Source of the DNA: Urechis unicinctus
Lineage: Eukaryota; Annelida; Polychaeta; Xenopneusta; Urechidae
Assembly: GCA_034190875.2 (NCBI GenBank)
Contig: CM067344.1
Coordinates: 15,045,649 to 15,109,648 of the forward strand
Length of the DNA: 64,000 nt
Direction: 5' to 3'
Shown: piece by piece, positions 23,758 to 32,686 of the stretch
Layout: every line of letters starts with the position of its first letter
How positions within the stretch are numbered: position 1 is the first letter of the stretch
Notes under the pieces: model-generated
What the model was told of the DNA's origin: nothing
Database searches by the model: none
Seen by the model: only the letters and a program-made list of their open reading frames with translations
Made by a program: the position numbers and the translations under genes

Positions 23758-26310
23758 CTAGTCAAGGATGACATCAGCGTTCATCACTTCCTGCATTAAC
23801 CTGCCGGCAACATCAAGTACTAACTGGCTCCGTGCTTGTTGTCGTCGGATGAGAACGGAGCGCGGTTCATTATGGGGATTGCTGCTCCTACCCGCGTTGG
23901 AACGGACACTACGTCTTGTTGCCGGCATTGGAGCAGCTTTTGTCGCAAGGGTAGGCTCTGTCTTGGCATCAGACGATGGCGTGGCGACATCCTCTGGCAT
24001 GACGACGACCTCTGACGTGGCGGCATCTTCGAGAGCAATGGCGTCCTCTGCCGTGGCGTCTGGTGCGACAACAACCTCCGCTGTGGCAACAGTTCCTGGT
24101 GCGGCAACAACCTCCGCGGTGGCAACAGTTCCTGGTGCGGCGACATCTTCCGCGGTGGCCACAGTTCCTGGTGCGGCGACATCTTCCGGCCCGACGACAA
24201 CATTAAACCCGGCGACAGCTCCTGGCGCGGCGGCGTTCCTGGTTGGCTCGATGGCTAGGAAGCATCCATCGTCTGTTTCCGGTGGAAGAGTAGCTTCCCG
24301 CAGTCGACGTGGCGCAGGAATTGGTCGGGGGTTTGGCACCGGCTGGTGCCGAACTGAAACTGGACAGGGCCGGAGATGTTCCCGACTGACGTTTCGGCGC
24401 CTACCTCCGCCCACAGGTTCCACGGAATAAACATTGTGGCCATGTGTTTCCACCACTTGGTAGATGTCGGGGCTCCAAGCGTCCTGAATCTTGTGTCTGC
24501 CCAGCACTCGATTTCGGAGGTATACTAAAGTACCCCGCTGTAGTGAGGTGTCGGTCCGTGGTTGGGTCCTGTCCCACTGTTCGTTCCTCGCATTCCGTAG
24601 CTTTTCTCCTGCTTTTTTGGTGATGTCTGTCTCTGGTTGCGCTATGATATCTGCTCCAACGGCAATCCGTGACACCGCTGCCATCCCTGGCCCCTCAGTC
24701 AGCGTGAGGCCTAACTCGGTGGGGAGAGGCATGTCGGCCGCAGTGATTTGGTTCACAGCGACTAGCTCTTCCTCCGAGTCATCATCAAGTCCCGGTCCTG
24801 GCTGGCGAGACAGTGCATCTGCGTTGCCGTTGACTCGCCCGGGCCGGTACTTCACCTCGAAGTCAAAAAGCGCCAGCTGCGCGGCCCACCTCTGTTCCAC
24901 AACTCCCAGCTTGGTCGCACTATGTAGGTAGCTCAGGGGGTTGTTATCGGTGTAAGCGACGAACTTCTGACCCAGCAGATACCCCCTGAACTTCTCTGTC
25001 ACTGCCCACTTGAGTGCCAGGAGTTCGAGTTTCATTGAGCTATAGTTGCTGTCGTTCCGTTCGGCCGGGCGCAGTCTACGGCTGGCGTAGGCGATCACAC
25101 GTCGTCGGCCATTCTGGTCTTGCGACAGCACAGCGCCTAGCCCTTCTTTTGATGCATCGACCTCGACCACGAACGGCAGGCTGTAATCGGCGTACCCCAG
25201 GATGGGAGGGGTGACCAAACGCTCCTTCAGCCCATCAAAGGCCTCCTGGTGCCGCTGGCTCCACTTGCCTTCGAGAGTTGTCGACTGGCGCTTCTTGGAG
25301 TTTTTGTCCGCGTTGCACTCGTTTACCAAGTCGTGTAGAGGGCCAGCGACCTTGGCAAAATGGGGGACATACCGACGATAGTAGGAGCAAAACCTGAGGA
25401 ATGACCGGAGCTCTTTGACTGACGTTGGGACCTGCCAGTCACTTACGGCGGACGTCTTCTCAGGTTCAGTTGCAATACCATCCTTTGACACCACGTGCCC
25501 CAAGAACTCAGCCTCCGAACGGGCCAACCGGCACTTGTTAGGCTGTAGCTTCAGTCCCGCCTCCCGAAGCCGGATGAATACCTGTTCCAGCCGTTGCAGA
25601 TGGGCCTCGAAAGTGTCTGAGAAAACAAGCAGGTCGTCGAGGTACACGAGCAGGATCCGGAAGAGCAGATCGTTCATTGTGGCGTGCATCAAGCGTTGGA
25701 AGGTGGCAGGCGCATTGCACAGACCAAACGGCATGCGGTTGTATTCAAACAACCCGAAAGGAGTAGTGAATGCTGTCTTGTGCCGGTCACTGTCTTCCAT
25801 TGCCACCTGGTGGTACCCCGACGCCAGGTCGAGGGTAGAAAATAACGTGGCTCCTCCTAAGGCGTCCCAGGACTCCTCTATGCGTGGCAACGGATATGAG
25901 TCTTTCACAGTTTTGGCGTTTAATTGACGGTAGTCAACACACAAACGAAGATCTCCGTTGCGTTTCCTTACCACCACTATTGGTGAGGAGAAAGGGCTCG
26001 CGCTCTCCTGCACTACTCCTTTAGCGAGCAGTTTGGTGATGTGCTGCCTGACTTCGTCGTACTGCGACGGCGGAATGCGGCGGTAGGGCTGCTTCACTGG
26101 CTGCTGATCAGTACAGGTGATGCGATGGGTAACTTTGTCTGTGTACCCCAGGTCTTCCTCGTCATTGGCAAATAGGTCACTGAAACAACGCAGAAGTGAT
26201 TTCAAACTTGCTAACTGCTCCTCTGTGACGTCTTTTTGCCACATTGTCCAAGCCTGGCACGGGCAGATCATCGCTGAGGTCAGCGCCAACTCCATCTGAC
26301 AATGACACAC
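23758..26310 (-). CDS. pol: Gypsy pol: reverse transcriptase, RNase H, truncated integrase
   Basis: Open frame of 850 codons. The RT spans about residues 75-330, with FSTLDLASGYHQ, MPFGLCNAPATFQ and the catalytic YLDD at 223-226. RNase H spans about 375-500, with VDAS (D385), KLEL (E429) and YTDNN (D455), ending NADALSR at 496-502. Only about 65 residues separate this from a stretch typical of the integrase C-terminus (LVYLRNRVLGRHKIQDAW...YQVVE...HLRPCP, about 570-650). No HHCC finger and no DDE core are present, and the frame stays open across the gap. The last 200 residues are Ala/Pro/Val-rich with three 12-residue repeats. The first 25 or so residues overlap the protease frame and are probably not translated. 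Confidence 0.93.
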   Translation of the reverse strand: MCHCQMELALTSAMICPCQAWTMWQKDVTEEQLASLKSLLRCFSDLFANDEEDLGYTDKVTHRITCTDQQPVKQPYRRIPPSQYDEVRQHITKLLAKGVVQESASPFSSPIVVVRKRNGDLRLCVDYRQLNAKTVKDSYPLPRIEESWDALGGATLFSTLDLASGYHQVAMEDSDRHKTAFTTPFGLFEYNRMPFGLCNAPATFQRLMHATMNDLLFRILLVYLDDLLVFSDTFEAHLQRLEQVFIRLREAGLKLQPNKCRLARSEAEFLGHVVSKDGIATEPEKTSAVSDWQVPTSVKELRSFLRFCSYYRRYVPHFAKVAGPLHDLVNECNADKNSKKRQSTTLEGKWSQRHQEAFDGLKERLVTPPILGYADYSLPFVVEVDASKEGLGAVLSQDQNGRRRVIAYASRRLRPAERNDSNYSSMKLELLALKWAVTEKFRGYLLGQKFVAYTDNNPLSYLHSATKLGVVEQRWAAQLALFDFEVKYRPGRVNGNADALSRQPGPGLDDDSEEELVAVNQITAADMPLPTELGLTLTEGPGMAAVSRIAVGADIIAQPETDITKKAGEKLRNARNEQWDRTQPRTDTSLQRGTLVYLRNRVLGRHKIQDAWSPDIYQVVETHGHNVYSVEPVGGGRRRNVSREHLRPCPVSVRHQPVPNPRPIPAPRRLREATLPPETDDGCFLAIEPTRNAAAPGAVAGFNVVVGPEDVAAPGTVATAEDVAAPGTVATAEVVAAPGTVATAEVVVAPDATAEDAIALEDAATSEVVVMPEDVATPSSDAKTEPTLATKAAPMPATRRSVRSNAGRSSNPHNEPRSVLIRRQQARSQLVLDVAGRLMQEVMNADVILD
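24073..24180 (-). repeat. Three 36-bp repeats in the pol tail
   Basis: Codes VAAPGTVATAE(D/V) three times (residues about 711-746). A further diverged copy follows. The in-frame length keeps the frame open. Confidence 0.8.
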
Positions 26311-27220
26311 GCTCCTCTCTCACCGAAACACGTTCAAATTGGACCTCCGGCTCAGCTGTCTTTAGTTGAACCTCGTGAACGACACCGATCCTGGTCCGTG
26401 GCCGCAGATACACGTCTCGCTCACTTAGGTTGGCAACCCGCACATACAAGTTGTTGCCATGAGATTGTGTCAGTGTGTTGATTAGCAAAAGATGTCCGGG
26501 AAGGGGCTCACGAAGTGGCTCGACCAGCAAGCCATCGCAAGTCTCTTGGCCTGTGCCCCTGCCCGTTACTTTCACCGTCGACATGGCTCCAGCTGGTACT
26601 CTCACCATGTCTCTACCCACCACGCGGGCGAATGCGCATGCGGAGACGTTGTCCTTGGCAGTTTTTCCCAGAGCTACCCGCCAACCAGCTTCGATGCGCC
26701 GTAGAAAAACCGTTCCTAGCTCCGACCGCAACACTTCCTGACACTTTTTCAGGACGTTCATCCCGAGGAGCACTGGTGTAACCGCCTTCTGTTGGTGTAA
26801 CACAGCGCCGGCCGGATCTTTTACGACTAGAATTCCCCTTCCGGCTACAAGGTGTCCCTGGCAGCGCATGTCGAGCTCCAAATAACCCACGTAGGGGATG
26901 TCCAATCCGTTGGCCGCCGTCAGCTTCAACCAACCCCTAGTTTCCTGCAGCGGGCTCCCCCTGAAATGCTGTTGGTAGAAGGTCTCTGTCATGGTACTCA
27001 CTTCGCTGCCAGTGTCCAACAAAGCTTTTGTCACCACACCACCTATCTCCACTTCCACCTCGGGACACTTTCCTACAGCTTTGCTAAGGAAATTGGTTCG
27101 GCCATTTTCCTTCGAGCCTGACTCCCCAGCTTTCACCATCTGGCTCATGACGGTGCGGGGAGCTAGTTTCCCCGACTGAATGGAGCCACGGGGCCCGATG
27201 CGTTCGTTGGCTTGGGACAC
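26177..27220 (-). CDS. Gypsy protease region
   Basis: The frame overlaps the gag end in the -1 register. It carries a retropepsin-like motif (ALLDTGSEVS) near residues 65-75, followed by a long spacer region with KVTGRGTGQETCDGLLVEPL typical of Gypsy pro-RT linkers. It runs into the RT frame region at GLDNVAK. There, five A (26233-26237 on +, as T) would have to be four for the protease frame to continue into DVTEEQLASLKSLL of RT. This is therefore probably a one-base insertion, or else a +1 recoding site. Confidence 0.85.
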   Translation of the reverse strand: MSQANERIGPRGSIQSGKLAPRTVMSQMVKAGESGSKENGRTNFLSKAVGKCPEVEVEIGGVVTKALLDTGSEVSTMTETFYQQHFRGSPLQETRGWLKLTAANGLDIPYVGYLELDMRCQGHLVAGRGILVVKDPAGAVLHQQKAVTPVLLGMNVLKKCQEVLRSELGTVFLRRIEAGWRVALGKTAKDNVSACAFARVVGRDMVRVPAGAMSTVKVTGRGTGQETCDGLLVEPLREPLPGHLLLINTLTQSHGNNLYVRVANLSERDVYLRPRTRIGVVHEVQLKTAEPEVQFERVSVREERVSLSDGVGADLSDDLPVPGLDNVAKRRHRGAVSKFEITSALFQ

Positions 27221-28164
27221 CGTCTGGCCACGTGTCCCACTTCACCGCACTCCCAACAAGTGATGGGATCGCCACCCCCGAAGCGAGTCCTCTGCCGTTG
27301 ACGAGGTCGGCTCGACGGCTGGGCAAAGTTCTGGTTCGTTTGTGATGTGGCTGTCTGTGCCAACAACAATTCTCTAATCGTGTTTGTGAGTCCTAGCATA
27401 GCTTTCTCTTGTGACTCCATTCGTTCCAACAAAACCTTCATCTTGTCGCCACCTTGTCCCGATGACACCTGCTGGACCAGATGGCAATTGTCACTCTGCG
27501 CCGATGGTGAACGGCGCTCATCCTCTTCACTCCACAATACCGCTTGCTCCCGCAGGTCGAGGAAACTGACCTCAGGGTGCTCGCGGACGTAGAGCTTGAG
27601 ATGGCGCCTCAGCTGGTTGTCTCGCACGCCCTCAGCAAACTGGTCTCGTAAGGTTGTCCGGGCGTCTGATAAGGCGCGCGCGTCCTTGGATGTGACCTTG
27701 TCAACCAATGTCGACAGCCCATAGGAAAAGGCTCGCAGACCCTCGGACTCTCTCTGACGTCGTTCATAAAGGGACCTCAGGAGTCGAGGCACTGACCGCG
27801 CGTCGCCAAACGTCGACAGGAGGATGTCGAACGCCCCTTCTGCGGTTCGTCCATGGGAGCGTAGGCGTACCTCCTGCAGGGCCGGCCCCGCCAGGTGGCT
27901 CAGCACAAAGTCCACTGCGTCCGAGTCGTGGAGTTTTCTAGACTTGATTATCTGTCGAGCGTCCGAGACGAAAGTCTCAACTGGGGAGTCGTAATCCTCC
28001 TCACCAGTGAACCTTGCCATCGCCCTCTCACGGGGGACATACACCAGCTGTGGCTGCGAGGGCGCCTTATCACCCGCATGCAGCTTCTCTATCGTCTCCT
28101 GCGACTTCTGCTGTTGTCTGCGCAACTCCTCCACCTGCTCGATCAGTTCCTCCATAGATGACAT
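27163..28164 (-). CDS. gag: Gypsy Gag
   Basis: A 333-codon frame starting MSSMEELIEQVEELRRQQQ, with a coiled-coil-like N-terminus. A Gag/retrotrans_gag-like central region follows (FTGEEDYDSPVETFV, LSHLAGPALQEVRL, LLRSLYERRQRE, about residues 50-140). A CCHC zinc knuckle near the C-terminus reads CWECGEVGHVARRC. Gag packages the element RNA into particles. The leader between 5' LTR and ATG is about 115 nt. It ends 58 nt inside the protease frame. A GGGCCCC heptamer in the correct register (27190-27196, minus strand) could serve a -1 shift into protease. Confidence 0.93.
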   Translation of the reverse strand: MSSMEELIEQVEELRRQQQKSQETIEKLHAGDKAPSQPQLVYVPRERAMARFTGEEDYDSPVETFVSDARQIIKSRKLHDSDAVDFVLSHLAGPALQEVRLRSHGRTAEGAFDILLSTFGDARSVPRLLRSLYERRQRESEGLRAFSYGLSTLVDKVTSKDARALSDARTTLRDQFAEGVRDNQLRRHLKLYVREHPEVSFLDLREQAVLWSEEDERRSPSAQSDNCHLVQQVSSGQGGDKMKVLLERMESQEKAMLGLTNTIRELLLAQTATSQTNQNFAQPSSRPRQRQRTRFGGGDPITCWECGEVGHVARRCPKPTNASGPVAPFSRGN

Positions 28165-28259
28165 ATTCTATGGTCAACGCTGCCCAACCGATGTCAAAAC
28201 TAAATCCTGTCTCCTCCGGGTCACCGTTCGTAGCACCGGTTCCTGCTGCAAGGATCCGA

Positions 28260-28277
28260 ACCCTGTCGGCTGCGCCA
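28260..28277 (-). promoter_or_regulatory. Primer-binding-site candidate
   Basis: TGGCGCAGCCGACAGGGT begins two bases inside the 5' LTR. TGG is the expected start of a site complementary to a tRNA CCA end; I could not name the tRNA. Confidence 0.6.
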
Positions 28278-28279
28278 AA

Positions 28280-28605
28280 TGTTGCTTGGTGGGTAAGGGG
28301 GTGGTTACGTAATGACCCACAACACGGTGCTCCCTTGCTTTCTATGATATTTTATTCAACCGAAAAATGACCCGGGAATTCTCGTGGTCGAGTGGCTATG
28401 ACTATCAGTGTTCCGCCTGTGATGTACTTGTTCCTCCGGGATCCTCGCAGCGTAAAAAAACTAAGCCCTCGTGGGCTTCGCCTTTTGTACTGGTCTGGAA
28501 TTCCCGCCGCTAAGGATCACGGGAAAACCAACAACAACACGGAAACAACGGCGGAGACACACGAGCTCTTAAGAGAACACCCGATCTCTTACGAGCACAC
28601 CCGAC

Positions 28606-28609
<4 letters not shown>
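28280..28609 (-). repeat. 5' LTR of the Gypsy element
   Basis: Same sequence as the left LTR with one extra A. It ends CCACA directly before (TA)n. Confidence 0.95.
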
Positions 28610-28670
<61 letters not shown>

Positions 28671-28716
28671 ATATATATACATATATATATATATTATATA
28701 TATATATTATATATAT

Positions 28717-28750
<34 letters not shown>

Positions 28751-28779
28751 ATATATATATATATCTATATATCTATCTA

Positions 28780-28832
<53 letters not shown>

Positions 28833-29086
28833 TCGAGAAGTAACCCCATTGGTATACATACACTTGAGGTCCTCGGGTATATATCTATGCATATATTTTA
28901 TAATAATATTATACATATATATGTGTTTATGTATATATATTTGTATATATATACATATTATATTTTATATTTATATATATATCATATTTTTATATATACA
29001 AATATATATATACAAACACATATATATGTATAATATTATTATAATGATATATGCATATATATATATATATTTATTTATATATACAA

Positions 29087-29157
<71 letters not shown>

Positions 29158-29265
29158 CACACAAACACACATATATATATATAGAGAGAGATATATGTAT
29201 ATATATGTATATACTTATATATACATACATATATATATGTATATATATATTATTCCGGGTTTGCC
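28610..29265. repeat. (TA)n-rich block right of the Gypsy element
   Basis: TA tracts with short unique spacers, including the inverted dispersed repeat at 28831-28922 and another AATATTATTATAATGATATA at about 29027-29050. No genes. Confidence 0.9.
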
Positions 29266-29706
29266 GGAATATAAATTCCCTTAAATCATCTCCCATCTCT
29301 GATTGGTCACCAGAAAGCCACTCTGTTGTAAACAATTTGTCTGTGTCGGTTTGAATGCGTATTTCGAGTAAATAACTGTTAAAATGGATAGAATTTGTTG
29401 GGGCCTTGTGCAACTTGATTAGTTTTTTATCAAACGCGTTTGTGAAGGATGAACGAAATCAAACGAGGCCTGTTCTGATTGAGAACAAAAAGAAGAAACA
29501 TCACAGCTGTGGACTAGGAGGCATGTTTAAAACGTCAATTATGTGGCCGGCCTAAAATCTGGTGGCAGCCCTAGACAATGCAACTCGCCCCTGGTGTTTT
29601 GATGATCTGATGCCACCTTAGGATTAGGGTTACAGCTCGGATGTGAGAGATCGAAAGTAGTAAATAGCGCGTAGCTGTCAGAGGCGTAGTTTCTTTGCCT
29701 AGTGGT
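29266..29706. other. Unassigned spacer
   Basis: Apart from a short palindrome (ATTCCGG-gtttg-CCGGAAT) at its left edge near 29251-29270, I see nothing recognisable on either strand. Confidence 0.5.
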
Positions 29707-30210
29707 AGTCCCAGCGGGGTCACTTTAGTGTAGAGGTAGCATTCATGTGCCGCACGACGGAGTATGTTTTTTCGGCCTCTCGGCATGTTCGACGGGTTTT
29801 GTTGGGCCGCGTACTTGTACGACGGGGTATGCTTTTCATCTGCAATCTGTACGACGGGTTTTTTTTGGGGCTTCGTCTTGTACGACGGGGTATGTTTTTC
29901 TCTTCCTATCTGTACAGCGGGTTTAATATATATTTTGTATCAGTATGTCGCGATATTCTCCCGGGATTTCCCATCGATCGTTGACAATGCAAATGCAATG
30001 AATGGTCCCTTAGGGACGCACCGAGCATCATACGCTCGACCGTGCAAACGCGAAGTTGTTACTGCATGTAATCAGAAATCAGCTGATCAGATTTTGAGAT
30101 TTGACGGACATTTTTATCCTGCTTACGACGGGTTATACGTTTTTTTGCCATTTTCACCTTGTACGACGGGTTATACATTCGCATAATACCTTGTGCGACG
30201 GGGTCGTGGA
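29707..30210 (+). mobile_element. Decayed, split copy of the GTACGACGGGG MITE
   Basis: 29707-29925 matches the first two-thirds of the element at 63103 (TGTGCCGC, then repeated TGTACGACGGGGTATG). The rest (TTGTACGACGGGTTATACA, CATTCGCATAATACCTTGT) resumes at about 30122-30200. About 200 bp of unrelated sequence separates them. Terminal G-runs are lost. Confidence 0.75.
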
Positions 30211-30560
30211 AGACTAACTGTACGGCCGTAGTCACTTCCTCCTTAATAGAGTTTATATCCGATGTTTTAGTATGGTTGAATAAAATCTTATCAGAAACCG
30301 AGATAAAAGTAAGAATGACAAGAAAATCACAGATATTATGCTGCTTTGAAATTCATATTTATCGGACACCGCTAAGAATTAAAGCTCCTTCATATGTCAT
30401 TTTTAAGGGATACCACTTCACATTGACTCAATGCGTTTCTTTTGCAACAAACACTTCCAATAAGTTTCTGATGTGCTGTTTAAATTATTCTCTTAACAAT
30501 AGACATTACTTAAAAAACGTAATACTAAATCACTGTCAAATAACAAGTAAGGCTTTATTA
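30211..30560. other. 3' flank of the SLC16 gene
   Basis: No coding signal beyond chance frames. An AATAAA on the minus strand (30554-30559) lies one base after the stop codon of the transporter gene and may be its poly(A) signal, or a more distal one may be used. Confidence 0.4.
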
Positions 30561-32686
30561 TTACTGTCTAGTTCTGACACATATTTTCTTGTGAAAAAGA
30601 TTAATGCCTAGCAGAACGAATGCCACCAGATAACAAGATGACAAGAACAGCATGCCACTTGGACAGTAAACACCAGTGCGTTCTTTTAGCATACCTGCAA
30701 CAAATAATTTTAAATCTCAATTATAAATCATTAAATTTTTAGTAGCATATTGGAAATGTTACTGTAATTATGAACTATAAATGCCTGGTATTGAAACAAC
30801 ATGTCAATTTCGGATCAGTCAGCATGATGCATATAAATGCATAAGCTGTATAAGCTAAAGGGACTCACTGACTATCGGAGGTCCGACCGTCGCTCCAAGC
30901 CCACTGATGAATGGAAATAAACCCACAGCGCTGCCCATCTTATTCCCAGGTACGTGTTCTAATAGCATGGGTATTATCAAAGAAACAAAGAGGCCACCTA
31001 ACGCCCCGATGACTACCGCATGCGTCAAAAGCATGGATTTGGATGGCATGAAACTCAATACGAATCCAGACATAGCTGACACAATGAAGCTCAATAATAG
31101 AATAACAGATTTCATATCAGGATACCTGTCTATTGTCAAACCCACCAATATCCTGCTGAATAATTCTACAATGCTACAAGTGGACAGGACCTGGGAGACC
31201 AACGATTTGTGTAAGTCAGCTTCAACAATTACAGGCGGTAAAAGGAAAAACTGTGTGTAATAAGCAATGCTGGAAATGACGAAAGTTACTATAAGTTCTG
31301 GCAAGCCCGGAGAGCACAAAAATTCCCAATAGTCCTTTATTATAAACAGAAATCCCTTTTGGTCGGTTCGTTGGTTTGGGGTGACTGACAGAGATGGAGT
31401 CACTTGGTTTAGCTCGTCATGATTCTGGAAAGAGAGAGCAACATCGTCTGGACCCTTTACCTGTTCAGATTTCTTTGCACCTGTACTAATACTTTGACAT
31501 TCTTTGATCTCAACAGCAAGACTTAATTCCATTTGGGTAAAATGACGATCTTTGCGAGACAGAGGTCTTAGAATACTGGCCACAACAAGAATATGGAGCC
31601 AAATACCAGCCAAAATCACAAGAGCTCCCCTTATTCCGTATACCTTGACGGCCCATAACAATACCGGAGGTAATACAAAACCTCCAACACTGCTGCCTGA
31701 AAAGGCGATTGCATTAGCCAGAAAACGTCGCCGTTTGAAGTATATCCCTACGGAACTCAGGATTGGGGCGTCAATTGCTGCGGAGGCAACACCTGAAAAT
31801 GTACTTTAGATATATAAAAATAAAATAGTTATAGTATACATAGATTTTCCGGATAAAAAAAATTTCGCTCACCCACAACAAGGCCAAATATTATTATGGC
31901 TTGAAACGTGGATTGAGTCCACGCAGAGGCAAATATACCCCCCGCAGCAATGAATGTTCCCACTACGATAATGAGACGAGACGATGAATGTGAGCTCATA
32001 TCCTTCAAGAGACCCGAAAGTGGGGCTAGAAAAAGGAAAAACACAATGATTTATCTGAAGTAGTCAAGACTTAAACAGGCGTGTGTGTATCGTCATTGAT
32101 TTAAGCATGCTTACCGAACAGGAACAAAGTTAAGCAGAGAGATGCACTGATCCAGCTTGCCGCGGAAGGATTGCCATCGAAGAGTGCCAGGAACTCGACA
32201 TAGAGTACACCGGAACTCTTGATAGTTCCGGCAATTATCATGTTCCATAAAGCGATAGCTGCAGCGGAAATATAATTACATCATCAAGTGCACTATTTAT
32301 ACATGCCCACAATTAAATCTAGACAATATAGGGATAACGTATAGCACCTGCTTTCCAAATTTCCAATTCCACTTTTTTCTCGTCTTGAAAACTCGATCAT
32401 TTACGTTAAGAAGCATTAATGACTACCGAATGAATACCCGTTGAGGTAAATCTATCAGTGATTACATTTTTATTGTACTATGGGTTGTCTTGATTTTGAG
32501 TCTGTCGTGTGCTTAACAGATATGGTATACCGTGATCATTAAGTTAACGGTCTGATTACTTTACACCATGCTGTGTTAAGAGCTTAAACATTGCCTATGA
32601 ACATGTGACTTACCCAAAGCCACCAACCATGCCCATCCACGATCCACAGACGTTCTCTTCTCAGTAACTCGCTGCTCATCTCTCAT
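30561..32686 (-). CDS. SLC16-like: Monocarboxylate-transporter-like MFS protein (SLC16 family)
   Basis: Five exons with GT-AG borders and consistent phases: 32686-32614, 32258-32115, 32025-31873, 31792-30869 and 30694-30561, giving 475 aa. The MCT signature DRGWAWLVAL lies at the start of helix 1. YFKRRRFLANAIAFSGSSVG follows helix 4, and a long hydrophilic loop (about residues 200-270) separates the two six-helix halves. SRILVGLTIDR and PPIVSMLKERTG are typical of the second half. The helix-8 acidic/Arg pair known as Asp-x3-Arg in MCT1 is here Glu333-x3-Arg337. The family moves monocarboxylates or related solutes across membranes, often with H+; the substrate cannot be told. The minus-strand ATG at 32686 is followed directly by conserved sequence. 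No defect is seen. Confidence 0.9.

Noticed and set aside
23768..24430. 220-codon plus-strand frame
   Set aside because: Antisense shadow of the low-complexity pol tail of the Gypsy element.
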